From assembly GCF_011316935.1 (NCBI RefSeq), contig NZ_WLYS01000001.1, forward strand, positions 248,001-312,000: a stretch of DNA of 64,000 bases. The letters run 5' to 3'. Positions 44,480-53,903 of this stretch are shown piece by piece (positions within the stretch are counted from its first letter, which is position 1; every line of letters begins with the position of its first letter). Origin of the DNA: Sphingobacterium chungjuense (lineage in GTDB: Bacteria > Bacteroidota > Bacteroidia > Sphingobacteriales > Sphingobacteriaceae). The notes under the pieces were generated by a model that did not search any database, was not told the DNA's origin, and was given only the letters and a program-made list of their open reading frames with translations. Both the position numbers and the translations under genes were made by a program.

Positions 44480-46024
44480 ATGGCCATTCTAAATTCATTA
44501 TTCACATGGTTTATGAAAAAGCGCATTCATCAGATTGAGCTTTTTATGAAATATCCGCATGATGTGCAAGAAGAATGGTTTCAGAGCCTGATATCTACTG
44601 CGGAAGCGACCGAATGGGGCAAACAGCACGACTATAAAAGCATCTTTTCGGTCGAGGACTTTAAGAACCGCGTACCGATACAAACGTACGATTCGATCAA
44701 AGGACACGTAGATCGGATGATCAAGGGAGAGCAAAATATCTTATGGCCTTCGGATATCAAGTGGTTTGCAAAATCTTCGGGAACTACGGCCGATCGTAGC
44801 AAGTTTATTCCCGTCAGTCGTGAAGCCCTCGACGAATGTCATTATCAAGGTGGCAAAGATATGCTCTCCATCTATTGCCATAATAGACCAGAAAATAAGG
44901 TGTTTAATGGCAAATCGGTGGTGATTGGCGGATCTTCGCAATTCAACAATTTTAGCAGTGATTCTTATTCTGGCGATTTATCCTCGATCTTGATTCGTAA
45001 TCTACCATTCTGGGCAGAATTCAAGCGCACCCCAACACTGGAAGTAACGCTAAACCCGAACTTCGAAGATAAGATCGATCAGATTGCACGCATCACTATC
45101 GAAGAAGATGTCACCAGCTTGGCTGGCGTACCTACTTGGAATATTGTGATGGCGCAACGTATTTTAGAAATTACGGGTAAAAGTAATTTATTAGAAGTTT
45201 GGCCGAACTTGGAGTTTTATGGCCACGGCGGTGTCAGTTTTAAACCGTATCGCGAAGAATTCAAGCGATTGATTCCTTCCACCGACATGTACTATCTAGA
45301 GAATTACAATGCATCAGAAGGCTATTTCGGTATTCAGGATCAATCCGATTCTGAAGATTTGTTGTTGATGTTGGATTACGGAATTTATTACGAATTCCTC
45401 CCGATGGAAAACATCGGCGATGCTGACCCGAAAACGTATAATTTAGGTGAAGTAGAATTAGGTAAAAATTATGCTTTAATTATATCTACGAACGCGGGAT
45501 TGTGGCGCTACATGATTGGTGACACGATCAAATTCACGTCATTATCACCCTATAGATTTCAAATATCAGGGCGCACCACCGCTTATATTAATACGTTTGG
45601 CGAAGAATTAATCGTTGATAATGCAGATCAGGCTATTCAAGCGGCTAGTGTGGCGACGGGAGCTACGGTAAAAGATTACACGGCAGGGCCGGTATATTTT
45701 GATAGCGGTAAAGCTGGTGCTCACGAATGGGTTATTGAGTTTGTGCAGCAACCTAGCTCCTTTCGGGAATTTTGCGAAGTATTAGACGCGAAATTACGAG
45801 AGATAAATTCGGACTATGATGCTAAGCGTCACAAAGATATGGCATTGACTTTTCCTATTGTGCATAATGCACCTGTCAATACTTTCTATCAATGGATGAA
45901 ATCTAGAGGAAAGTTAGGCGGACAAAATAAAGTTCCTCGCTTAGCGAATGATCGAACTTACTTGGAGCCTATTTTAATGGAATTACGCTTAAATGATCAG
46001 TTGGGACGTACCGCTACTTTGTAG
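44480..46024 (+). CDS. GH3 auxin-responsive promoter family protein
   Basis: A 514-residue acyl-adenylate-forming enzyme of the GH3 family. AKSSGTTADRSKFIPVS is the ATP-phosphate loop, LENYNASEGYFGIQD the second adenylation motif, and YMIGDTIKF the third. In plants the family joins amino acids to hormone acids. In Bacteroidota the substrate is unknown, an acyl or lipid conjugation role being a guess. No signal peptide. It may be co-transcribed with lptB. Confidence 0.85.
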   Translation: MAILNSLFTWFMKKRIHQIELFMKYPHDVQEEWFQSLISTAEATEWGKQHDYKSIFSVEDFKNRVPIQTYDSIKGHVDRMIKGEQNILWPSDIKWFAKSSGTTADRSKFIPVSREALDECHYQGGKDMLSIYCHNRPENKVFNGKSVVIGGSSQFNNFSSDSYSGDLSSILIRNLPFWAEFKRTPTLEVTLNPNFEDKIDQIARITIEEDVTSLAGVPTWNIVMAQRILEITGKSNLLEVWPNLEFYGHGGVSFKPYREEFKRLIPSTDMYYLENYNASEGYFGIQDQSDSEDLLLMLDYGIYYEFLPMENIGDADPKTYNLGEVELGKNYALIISTNAGLWRYMIGDTIKFTSLSPYRFQISGRTTAYINTFGEELIVDNADQAIQAASVATGATVKDYTAGPVYFDSGKAGAHEWVIEFVQQPSSFREFCEVLDAKLREINSDYDAKRHKDMALTFPIVHNAPVNTFYQWMKSRGKLGGQNKVPRLANDRTYLEPILMELRLNDQLGRTATL

Positions 46025-46116
46025 AGATAAACAAAATATCCTGCGATAAATTGAATCATATTTACTTTTTGTTCCTGCTTAACATTCTCTTTTTGAAGCA
46101 CTTGCATCGTATTCAT
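45997..46116 (-). CDS. candidate small protein gene, 39 codons
   Basis: Not recognised. A minus-strand frame reads MNTMQVLQKENVKQEQKVNM and continues through an apolar, aromatic stretch (FIAGYFVYLY) to end KVAVRPN. A consensus promoter lies upstream (46170-46200). The fourth codon (ATG 46105-46107) has GAGG nine nucleotides before it, so translation may begin there and give 36 residues. The C-terminal half could form a short amphipathic or membrane helix. Its last codons overlap the 3' end of the GH3 gene in antisense. Confidence 0.4.
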   Translation of the reverse strand: MNTMQVLQKENVKQEQKVNMIQFIAGYFVYLYKVAVRPN

Positions 46117-46169
46117 CCTCGTAATTGTTTTGATTCTTTCTATTAAACGGTTAATATCCGAATCTGCTA

Positions 46170-46200
46170 CAAAGGTAGTTTAATTTTATCCCAAATGCAA
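46170..46200 (-). promoter_or_regulatory. consensus promoter for the 39-codon candidate gene
   Basis: Minus-strand TTG (46198-46200), a 20-nt spacer, then TACCTTTG (46170-46177), both matching the Bacteroidota promoter. Transcription should start near 46163 and run into the small frame. Confidence 0.6.
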
Positions 46201-46298
46201 TAAATTTATTTTAATAACGTTGCGCACAGCGAAAAAGAAATCGTCTCCTTTCTAATTTTTTCCCTAAATTGCAGGCATTCAGCACAAATAATTTAGCA

Positions 46299-47357
46299 AT
46301 GAGCAATACTAATATTCGTATAGAGCAAACACCACAATCCAGGTTTGCTGACGTCGATTTTGACAATTTGGTTTTCGGCAAGATTTTATCTGATCACATG
46401 CTTGTTGCAGAATACAGCAATGGCACTTGGAATGAAGTGAGCATCGTACCTTACGGAAATATTTCGATCAGCCCGTCTATGTCCGCATTGCATTATGGCC
46501 AATCCATCTTTGAAGGCATTAAAGCCTATAAACTCGATGATGGCCGGGTGAGTATTTTCAGACCAGATCAAAACTGGGAACGTTTTAACAAATCTGCGGC
46601 AAGATTGCAGATGCCAGAGGTGCCGAAAGAAATCTTTTTAGATGGCTTAAAGCAATTGCTGGAAATAGATCAAAACTGGGTACCTAGCAAGGATGGCGCT
46701 TCTTTATACATTCGTCCATTTATGTTTGCCACAGAAGCGGCGCTGGGCGTACATCCTTCAGACTCTTATAAATTCATCATCATTACAGGGCCAGTTGGTG
46801 CGTATTACAGCAAGCCAATTAGTTTAAAAGTTGAAACACACTACACGCGTGCCGCAGATGGTGGCGTTGGTTTTTCCAAAAACGCTGGAAACTATGCATT
46901 AGCCTTGTACCCAACAGAGTTGGCGCACCAGGAAGGTTACGATCAGGTGATGTGGACCGATGCGCGTGACCATAAATACATCGAGGAAGCTGGGACGGCG
47001 AATTTACTATTCCGCATCGGTGATACGATTATTACACCACATGGCGACACCATCTTGCATGGTGTAACACGCCGTACCATCATCGAGCTAGCTGACAAAT
47101 GGGGATTGAAAACGGAACAACGCAAGGTATCTGTGGCTGAACTAATCGAAGGTATTGAATCCGGCGCCGTGACAGAAGCATTTGCTGCTGGTACTGCAGC
47201 AACTATTACGCATATCTCTAAGATTGGATACAATGGTAAGGACTACGAATTGCCTGCTGTAGAAACGCGCGAGTTTTCGAATAAAGTATTCCAATACTTG
47301 AATGATCTTCGCTACGGCAAGATTGAAGATCCATTTGGCTGGAACTTCATCGTCTAA
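46299..47357 (+). CDS. ilvE: branched-chain amino acid aminotransferase
   Basis: A 352-residue class IV PLP aminotransferase for the last step of Leu, Ile and Val synthesis. SALHYGQSIFEGIKAY, the PLP lysine in GFSKNAGNYA, IEEAGTANLLF and the AGTAATIT phosphate region are present. A TTG at 46269 extends the frame, but ATG 46299 (MSNTNIRIEQ) starts the protein; TAAATTG at 46265-46271 may be part of the promoter. A strong terminator follows. Confidence 0.94.
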   Translation: MSNTNIRIEQTPQSRFADVDFDNLVFGKILSDHMLVAEYSNGTWNEVSIVPYGNISISPSMSALHYGQSIFEGIKAYKLDDGRVSIFRPDQNWERFNKSAARLQMPEVPKEIFLDGLKQLLEIDQNWVPSKDGASLYIRPFMFATEAALGVHPSDSYKFIIITGPVGAYYSKPISLKVETHYTRAADGGVGFSKNAGNYALALYPTELAHQEGYDQVMWTDARDHKYIEEAGTANLLFRIGDTIITPHGDTILHGVTRRTIIELADKWGLKTEQRKVSVAELIEGIESGAVTEAFAAGTAATITHISKIGYNGKDYELPAVETREFSNKVFQYLNDLRYGKIEDPFGWNFIV

Positions 47358-47380
47358 ACTATTTATAATAACAAAAAAAG

Positions 47381-47411
47381 AACGCTCCTCTTTCAGAAAG
47401 AGGAGCGTTTT
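47381..47411. terminator. bidirectional terminator between ilvE and the GLPGLI gene
   Basis: AACGCTCCTCTTTC (47381-47394) pairs with GAAAGAGGAGCGTT (47396-47409), with A-rich sequence before and T-rich sequence after. Confidence 0.85.
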
Positions 47412-47427
47412 ACGTTTATGGAGGATA

Positions 47428-48237
47428 TTAAAGTTGCATAGCTGCTAAGAGCAAATTCAGCTGTTTTTCCGACAGCCAATTGCCCATGGTCTCGCGCATT
47501 TTGGCTTCCATCTCACGTCGCGTCATCGCAGTAGCGCGCTTGCCACCGATGTTGGTTTTAATTACCGGAGAAGAGAAATCTACTTTGGTGGCGTACATGT
47601 TAAAATGTTGCTCTGGAACGACTAAACCTAAAATCATCCCCGGTAGACCGTGCATTACATTGGGTCCGGCAGACAAGGGAATTTGATCCGTGTAAAAAGC
47701 AACCACGTAGACCGAATCTAAGACGACACCATTGGCACGACGACACGAATAGCCAGCGATTTCACGGTATTCATCCGTGATTTTCCATTTCACATTTAAT
47801 AGTGAATCTTTGACATAAATATTGGAGCCGGCCAAGTCGAAAGAGGATTGTGCTTCATCTGTCTTAATATTCTGATAGGCGGTATTTTGGTAATCCACCA
47901 AGCCCATATTAAGCAGGTTTGTAACAATTGGATTCATGGTTTCTTTAATGGGTTCCCAGTTGGTTTCTTGGCCACTAAAAGACAATTTCTTCTTCAACAC
48001 AATTGTTTCGCTCACCTTGGGGATCAGTTCTTCGATAAAGCGCTTTTGAAAGTCGCCATCTTTCAAGGAAGTAACGTGGCGTTTGAGTAAGTTTTTGATA
48101 TGCACCGTCTTGTCAAAGGTAATCACTCCTTCTTGTGGAAAGTAGGCGTACTGAGCGGTAGCCGAATACATGGGCAACAACGCAACAAGCACTAATAGCT
48201 GTAATATCTTTTTCATTGTTTGATTTTTCATCGTCAT
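47428..48237 (-). CDS. GLPGLI family exported protein
   Basis: A 269-residue protein with a signal peptide (KKILQLLVLVALLPMYSATAQ). The family-defining motif appears as HGLPGMILGL near residue 195. Function unknown; the family is restricted to Bacteroidota and often accompanies outer-membrane barrel proteins, as here, where the barrel gene ends 13 nt upstream. A role in periplasmic or outer-membrane assembly or peptide handling is speculation. Confidence 0.85.
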   Translation of the reverse strand: MTMKNQTMKKILQLLVLVALLPMYSATAQYAYFPQEGVITFDKTVHIKNLLKRHVTSLKDGDFQKRFIEELIPKVSETIVLKKKLSFSGQETNWEPIKETMNPIVTNLLNMGLVDYQNTAYQNIKTDEAQSSFDLAGSNIYVKDSLLNVKWKITDEYREIAGYSCRRANGVVLDSVYVVAFYTDQIPLSAGPNVMHGLPGMILGLVVPEQHFNMYATKVDFSSPVIKTNIGGKRATAMTRREMEAKMRETMGNWLSEKQLNLLLAAMQL

Positions 48238-48250
48238 TAAATTCTACTAA

Positions 48251-51028
48251 TTAATCGGCAGACATGCCACCCATCATACTGAAGTCCCAAGATACTTTCA
48301 CCATAAAGAAACGGGAGATCGTATTGTAATTCTGCTGAGAAATCATACCTGCTTGCTGAAAACGGCTGAAACCAATATTTTGATTAAACACATCGTTTAC
48401 ATACACTTCCGCCGTCAACGTTTCATTCTTCAGGAAGCGCTTTGAAACACCTGGAGTAAAGATAAACCGTGTGAAGCTCTGATCGAATACTTCCGTAGGT
48501 GCTTCGTACGTATAGTTTCCCGTTCCATACAACTGTATTTTCCATGGCAAATAAGCTTTAAACCAGAGATTGGAACCCAAGGTAAAACCGGAGCTATTGA
48601 ATTGTGGCTGTAGAGACGAAGCTAAACGTCTCCACCCTGGATTGACACCGACACGGAAGTCAATGGTTTTTGTGGTATTTCTTTCAATGTTCAAATCAAA
48701 ACCGTAGTTGTAATTCTGGTTTCTATTCAGGTCACCATTCAAGAAATTGTAGTTGTCATTGAGATTTCCATTGACACCGTAGCGCGCGTCAATTTTGTAT
48801 TTTTTGATTAGAGTCCTGCCCATACCTGTCCAGATATTTGCATTGTTATTTACCCGTTCGCGCATATTATCAAATATGATCGTACGCACACCGGATTCAC
48901 TGATATTCACGTTTTGCTGAATTGCATTATATTGCTGAGAAAATCCAACCGAAGCAAACATCCACGTATTTTTCAATAGATCCCAGGAGTTGTAAGACAA
49001 ATTATAGCTATTGCTCTGAGCCGGAGTCAAATCAGCATTACCTTCTACAATATTTAATGGATCATTATTCTGGCGCAGAGGCTGAATCTGCGTTAACGAT
49101 GGCAAGATATTGTTTCGGTTGAAATTGAGACTAATCATCTTCGCTTTCGTGATATTATAACGAATGCGCGCAGAAGGATTATAGGTAAGAAAACCACGAT
49201 CCAGCTCCATACTTTGATGATTATTGCGCTGGAATAAATCATCATTACGCAGATTATTATTAAAGTTAAATTCGATCTTATCCGATTTATAACCGACGGA
49301 AAGATCACCGGCATTACGAACAGTATTGAAGTTAAAGTCATTACTAAATTCTTCATCAAACACCGTGTAATCGCCATTAGCATCCGCATTAAATGAGTTG
49401 TTGATAGAATGAGTTCTAGAATTATTAAATGTATACCCGATCGATGTCCTCCATTTGTCGGTAATAGGCTCCGTGTACGTAGCAGATGTTTGCAAGTTAT
49501 TGGAGTTCCGCGCTATGTCTTTGTACTGATCCGTAATATTGGTATTTACCAATGTCCCATCTGCATTAAATTGATTTGTGGTAGCATCTAGAAATGAATC
49601 ACCGGTGTCATCTGCGACGTTACCCGCCACGCGTAATGATAACGAGCGACCAACTTTGTTAAATTTGCGCGTGAGCAAACCGTCGTAAGTGATATTAGAG
49701 GTCTTTGCATCGGTGACTAATCGAGTTGTATTATCGTTAATACGCACGTTTGCTTCGTTGACACTAAACGCTTCGCTATAATCATTGGACTGGCGTTGTC
49801 CGCGTGTACCAGATAACTTCACGATCAAGGTGGTTAATGAATCGATATTCCAATCATATCTACCATTGAAGCGATGACGTTGATTCTCGACATAGTTATC
49901 ACTTAACGTATTTTGATTAAATGTGCCGTTGGGTAAATTCTGTTGACTCAATCCTGTCGTAATTTCATTATTTTCGATACGACCGAACTTGTAGCTGAGG
50001 TTGAGCTTATTGTTTCTTTTGCCTAACCGATCCATAAAGCTAACACCAGTGTTAAGGGCTTTCGGACGACCGCGACCATTCCAGTAACTAAATTCGTCGC
50101 CACCGCTTCCAAAAAACATCATAGAACCATCATCCGACATCTGCATCTGATCACTTTCCAGTCCGAATTTTTCTTCATCTTGCCAACCAAGACTTACTGT
50201 TCCATCATTAGAAGTTAAACCGTAAGCAGCGATTTTACGCGATCCTTTAAATTTATTGACAGCTACTTTACCCATATAAAAGTCATCATTACCGACTGCA
50301 CCTTCTACTTTTCCAAACATGCCGTTTTTAGCGTCTTCTTTTAGCGTGACATTGATGGTCTGAATACGTTCGCCATCATCCACCCCCGTACGCTCTGCCA
50401 AATCAGATTTCTTTTCATAAACCTGTACCTTATCGACCATATCCGAACGAATATTGCGGGTTACTAGTGTGGGATCATCTCCAAAAAATTCTTCACCATC
50501 TAGCAATACTTTCTCCACCGTCTTTCCCTGAGCGGTAATCTTTCCTGCCGCATCGACGGTAATACCCGGAAGTACTTTTAACAAATCTTCGACCTTGGCA
50601 TTTTTCTCGGTGGTAAAACTACCCGCATCGTATTCAATCGTATCACCTTTAATGACCACAGGAATACGACCGGTGATCATGACTTCCTCAATTAAGTTAG
50701 CAACGCCAGTAAGTCCTACTTCCCCAATATCCACGTTTCCAGCCCCTTTCTCCAAAAGCTGTGAGAACGAACCATATTTCGGGTAGCTGATCATCAAAAG
50801 ATAATCTTGCGAATCGGATTTTGTCAAACTAAAGCGCCCACTTTCGTCAACGCGAGTAAAGTCTACTAAAATGGAATCTTTCGCTTGCAACAGCATAACT
50901 GTGGCATTTTGAAGGCCGGTTTTATCGGTATCGTCTACCACTTTACCGCCTACTTTGGATTGCGCGTACCCTCCCAAGGCACACAAGAATGTTAGCACAA
51001 TTACTAAAGGAATAGCAAATTTTTTCAT
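48251..51028 (-). CDS. outer-membrane beta-barrel protein, TonB-receptor-like with carboxypeptidase-regulatory-like domain
   Basis: A 925-residue exported protein. After the signal peptide (to about YAQ, residue 22) comes a carboxypeptidase-regulatory-like beta sandwich (about 24-110), then a plug-like domain (about 125-220, LEDLLKVLPGITVD-type text with VEKVLLDGEEFFGDD), then a long beta-barrel rich in Asn and aromatic residues ending in SWDF. This is the OMP_b-brl_3 type seen with GLPGLI proteins. It may import an unknown substrate or act in surface assembly. No clear TonB box was seen. Confidence 0.82.
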   Translation of the reverse strand: MKKFAIPLVIVLTFLCALGGYAQSKVGGKVVDDTDKTGLQNATVMLLQAKDSILVDFTRVDESGRFSLTKSDSQDYLLMISYPKYGSFSQLLEKGAGNVDIGEVGLTGVANLIEEVMITGRIPVVIKGDTIEYDAGSFTTEKNAKVEDLLKVLPGITVDAAGKITAQGKTVEKVLLDGEEFFGDDPTLVTRNIRSDMVDKVQVYEKKSDLAERTGVDDGERIQTINVTLKEDAKNGMFGKVEGAVGNDDFYMGKVAVNKFKGSRKIAAYGLTSNDGTVSLGWQDEEKFGLESDQMQMSDDGSMMFFGSGGDEFSYWNGRGRPKALNTGVSFMDRLGKRNNKLNLSYKFGRIENNEITTGLSQQNLPNGTFNQNTLSDNYVENQRHRFNGRYDWNIDSLTTLIVKLSGTRGQRQSNDYSEAFSVNEANVRINDNTTRLVTDAKTSNITYDGLLTRKFNKVGRSLSLRVAGNVADDTGDSFLDATTNQFNADGTLVNTNITDQYKDIARNSNNLQTSATYTEPITDKWRTSIGYTFNNSRTHSINNSFNADANGDYTVFDEEFSNDFNFNTVRNAGDLSVGYKSDKIEFNFNNNLRNDDLFQRNNHQSMELDRGFLTYNPSARIRYNITKAKMISLNFNRNNILPSLTQIQPLRQNNDPLNIVEGNADLTPAQSNSYNLSYNSWDLLKNTWMFASVGFSQQYNAIQQNVNISESGVRTIIFDNMRERVNNNANIWTGMGRTLIKKYKIDARYGVNGNLNDNYNFLNGDLNRNQNYNYGFDLNIERNTTKTIDFRVGVNPGWRRLASSLQPQFNSSGFTLGSNLWFKAYLPWKIQLYGTGNYTYEAPTEVFDQSFTRFIFTPGVSKRFLKNETLTAEVYVNDVFNQNIGFSRFQQAGMISQQNYNTISRFFMVKVSWDFSMMGGMSAD

Positions 51029-51180
51029 GTATTAAATTAATTTTATCAGTCAGTCGGGTGCAGAATTATCCTTCTTACAGCATGCACATTTTTTCTTTCA
51101 CAGTAGACTATGAACCCTTCTATTAAACTTTGTCGCGCGAAAGCGAATAATGTTACAATTTTTAACAAAAAATATTTCAG

Positions 51181-51188
51181 TAGTTTTG
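51181..51188 (+). promoter_or_regulatory. promoter -7 box for the M20 dipeptidase
   Basis: TAGTTTTG is an exact TAnnTTTG match 17 nt before the ATG at 51206, which rules out the earlier in-frame ATG at 51110 as the main start. Confidence 0.6.
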
Positions 51189-51205
51189 TGGAAACACAAC
51201 AAGTC

Positions 51206-52576
51206 ATGCAAAAAATTAAAGATTATGTATCGGCGAACACCGATCGCTTCTTGGCAGAATTATTTGAGCTATTACGTTTTCCATCTGTAAGTGCAGATCC
51301 CAAATTCAAGGAAGATGTCGTAAAAACGGCGGCTTTCGTGGCGCAGAAACTCGAGGAAGCGGGCGCAGACAAAGTAGAAGTTTGTCAAACAGCTGGTTAT
51401 CCGATTGTATATGGAGAAAAATTAATTGATCCTAACTTACCGACCGTTTTGGTTTATGGCCATTACGATGTGCAACCGGCCGATCCATTGGAATTGTGGG
51501 ATACACCCCCTTTTGAGCCTACGGTACGCGATGGTAAGATTTACGCGCGTGGCGCTGCCGATGATAAAGGACAGTTTTACATGCACGTAAAAGCATTCGA
51601 ATACATGATGCGCGAGCAAGAGCTACCTTGTAATATCAAATTTATGATCGAAGGCGAAGAAGAAGTAGGTTCCTCTAACTTAGGTACATTCGTCAAAGAA
51701 AACAAAGCGCGTCTAAGCGCTGATGTGATTGTGATATCTGATACAGCCATGATCAGCTTAGAGCAGCCATCTATCGAAACGGGACTGCGTGGACTTTCGT
51801 ATGTGGAAGTGGAAGTCACTGGACCAAATCGCGATTTGCACTCCGGTGTTTATGGTGGCGCTGTCGCCAATCCAGCGACCATCTTATCCAAAATGATTGC
51901 TTCGTTGCACGATGAGAACAATCATATTGCCATTCCGGGCTTCTATGATGATGTGGTAGAATTATCGGATGCAGAACGAAAAGCGCTGAACGAAGCACCT
52001 TTTGATGTTGAAGAATATAAGGCTGATCTTGGTGTAAATGAGATCTGGGGCGAAGCAGGCTACTCTTCTATTGAGCGCGCTGGTACACGACCAACCTTGG
52101 AAGTGAACGGTATCTGGGGCGGATATATTGGTGAAGGTGCGAAAACGGTATTACCTTCTAAAGCATTTGCCAAAATCTCTATGCGTTTGGTACCTAACCA
52201 AAACTCGGCACGCATTACCGAACTTTTCCAATCGCATTTTGAAGGTATTGCTCCAAAATCGGTAAAGGTAAAGGTAACACCGCATCACGGGGGTGAACCA
52301 GTGGTAACACCAACGGACAGCATTGCGTACAAAGCAGCAGAAAAAGCTTTACACGAAACATTTGGCAAAATGCCGATCCCAACACGTGGTGGCGGATCAA
52401 TCCCAATCGTGGCCTTATTTGAAAAAGAATTGGGCATCAAAACCGTGCTATTAGGATTTGGCTTAGATAGCGACAACCTGCATTCTCCAAATGAGAAATA
52501 CGGTATAGACAATTACCTGAAAGGTATTGAGACCATTCCACTGTTTCACAAATACTTTACGGAATTAAGTAAATAA
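51206..52576 (+). CDS. M20-family dipeptidase
   Basis: A 456-residue M20 metallopeptidase. VYGHYDVQPADP holds the first zinc His and Asp, YARGAADDKGQ the bridging Asp, EGEEEVGS the catalytic and metal Glu, and RGGGSIPI and a late LHSPNE the remaining ligand region. It is a cytosolic dipeptidase of broad specificity. The frame extends to 51110, but the promoter at 51181-51188 fixes the start at 51206 (MQKIKDYV). It is transcribed alone, with a terminator behind it. Confidence 0.92.
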   Translation: MQKIKDYVSANTDRFLAELFELLRFPSVSADPKFKEDVVKTAAFVAQKLEEAGADKVEVCQTAGYPIVYGEKLIDPNLPTVLVYGHYDVQPADPLELWDTPPFEPTVRDGKIYARGAADDKGQFYMHVKAFEYMMREQELPCNIKFMIEGEEEVGSSNLGTFVKENKARLSADVIVISDTAMISLEQPSIETGLRGLSYVEVEVTGPNRDLHSGVYGGAVANPATILSKMIASLHDENNHIAIPGFYDDVVELSDAERKALNEAPFDVEEYKADLGVNEIWGEAGYSSIERAGTRPTLEVNGIWGGYIGEGAKTVLPSKAFAKISMRLVPNQNSARITELFQSHFEGIAPKSVKVKVTPHHGGEPVVTPTDSIAYKAAEKALHETFGKMPIPTRGGGSIPIVALFEKELGIKTVLLGFGLDSDNLHSPNEKYGIDNYLKGIETIPLFHKYFTELSK

Positions 52577-52582
52577 TTTGGC

Positions 52583-52620
52583 GGGTTCGGAGCAGTCAGC
52601 TTACGAACCCTTTTTATTTT
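52583..52620 (+). terminator. intrinsic terminator after the dipeptidase gene
   Basis: GGGTTCG (52583-52589) pairs with CGAACCC (52604-52610), followed by TTTTTATTTT. Confidence 0.8.
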
Positions 52621-52668
52621 ACATTTCCATTTATCGGCACGTCACTACAGGTTGAGGCATCAAGCTAT

Positions 52669-53418
52669 ATGAAGCTATTTTTACGAAAAGCACATCGGAT
52701 CTACTATTTGAGCATGGTATTTTTATGCTTTTTACTCTTCTTGCCGATTCTTTTAGTCTTGACACGCCAACCCGATCGTTACTACAACCAGCTGGTTTTC
52801 TTTCGGAAATGGATTAGCGTCATAAGTGCGGCCGCGGCCGGCATTCGTTTTCAATTTCATTTTGAAGTGCCCATCGATTGGTCTCGCCCTTATGTGCTAT
52901 GCCCCAATCACACTTCTATGCTGGACATATCCGTATTGACACATTTATGTCCGCAGCCATTTTCATTTTTAGGAAAAGTAGAATTATTGCGCAATCCAGT
53001 AACCGCCCTCTTTTTTCGCAGTATTGATGTGCCAGTAGATCGGAGTAACCGTATGTCGTCTTTTCGAGCTTTTCAGCGAGGAAGTGAAATACTAAAAAAA
53101 GAACGCTCACTGGTCGTTTTTCCCGAAGGGAAAATCGATGACGAATACCCACCACGGTTACACCCATTCAAGTCAGGACCTTTTCGATTAGCCAAAGACA
53201 ATCAAGTGATGGTATTGCCTATCGTGATTCACAATGCATGGCAGTTATTATGGGATGATGGCGGCAAATATGGCTCGAAGCCTGGCACTATTCATATTTC
53301 CGTGTTGAAACCTATTGTGGCAGACAATGTGATGACCGAAAATCTGGCCTCTATAGAGGATTTGACCTACAATCGCATGCAAGAAACATTATGTCACAAA
53401 AAAAATAATCACCTGTAA
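52669..53418 (+). CDS. plsC: 1-acyl-sn-glycerol-3-phosphate acyltransferase
   Basis: A 249-residue membrane-associated acyltransferase that makes phosphatidic acid. The HxxxxD motif is NHTSMLD, the second block is VPVDRSN, and the third is FPEGKIDDEYPPRLHPFKSG, where the usual FPEGTRS is altered to FPEGKID. An N-terminal hydrophobic helix (about residues 13-35) is present. The substrate range is not readable from the sequence. No partner gene. Confidence 0.88.
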   Translation: MKLFLRKAHRIYYLSMVFLCFLLFLPILLVLTRQPDRYYNQLVFFRKWISVISAAAAGIRFQFHFEVPIDWSRPYVLCPNHTSMLDISVLTHLCPQPFSFLGKVELLRNPVTALFFRSIDVPVDRSNRMSSFRAFQRGSEILKKERSLVVFPEGKIDDEYPPRLHPFKSGPFRLAKDNQVMVLPIVIHNAWQLLWDDGGKYGSKPGTIHISVLKPIVADNVMTENLASIEDLTYNRMQETLCHKKNNHL

Positions 53419-53462
53419 AATAGATAGTTACTATTTAATAAGACAGCATTCTGTGATAAGAG

Positions 53463-53492
53463 TTGCATAAAACAACTATTTTGCTACTTTTG
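53463..53492 (+). promoter_or_regulatory. consensus promoter of the DUF2795 gene
   Basis: TTG (53463-53465), a 19-nt spacer, then TACTTTTG (53485-53492), a full match to the Bacteroidota consensus. Confidence 0.7.
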
Positions 53493-53523
53493 CGAAAAGT
53501 AACAAGCTTAAATAGAGAAGACT

Positions 53524-53745
53524 ATGTATTGGACACTTGAATTAGCTTCGCATTTGGAAGATGCGCCGTGGCCTGCTACGAAAGACGAGTTAATTGACTA
53601 CGGAATTCGTTCAGGAGCACCGGTAGAGGTTATTGAAAACCTACAGGCACTAGAAGACGATGGTGAGCCATACGAAAATATCGAAGAGATATGGCCAGAC
53701 TATCCAACTAAGGATGATTTCTTCTTCAATGAAGATGAATACTAG
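53524..53745 (+). CDS. small acidic DUF2795-family protein
   Basis: A 73-residue very acidic protein (MYWTLELASHLEDAPWPATK...) matching the DUF2795 family of Bacteroidota in size and in the YWTLELASHLEDAPWPATKDEL pattern (cited here only as a family resemblance). The C-terminal third is rich in Asp, Glu and Phe. Its function is unknown. It has a full consensus promoter and a strong terminator of its own, so it is an independent and probably well-expressed gene. Confidence 0.8.
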   Translation: MYWTLELASHLEDAPWPATKDELIDYGIRSGAPVEVIENLQALEDDGEPYENIEEIWPDYPTKDDFFFNEDEY

Positions 53746-53753
53746 ACCTTAAA

Positions 53754-53785
53754 AAGCCGCTTGACAAGAAATCAAGCGGCTTTTG
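53754..53785 (+). terminator. intrinsic terminator after the DUF2795 gene
   Basis: AAGCCGCTTGA (53754-53764) pairs with TCAAGCGGCTT (53772-53782), followed by T-rich sequence. Confidence 0.85.
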
Positions 53786-53903
53786 TTTTATCGCGTTCTC
53801 GTACCTTCGCGCGAAGAGGACATCATGGACACCCGACTCCATATGCTATCATGTAATTTTTTAATCCTTTACACCAAATCCCTGTCCAACAAAAAACACC
53901 GGA

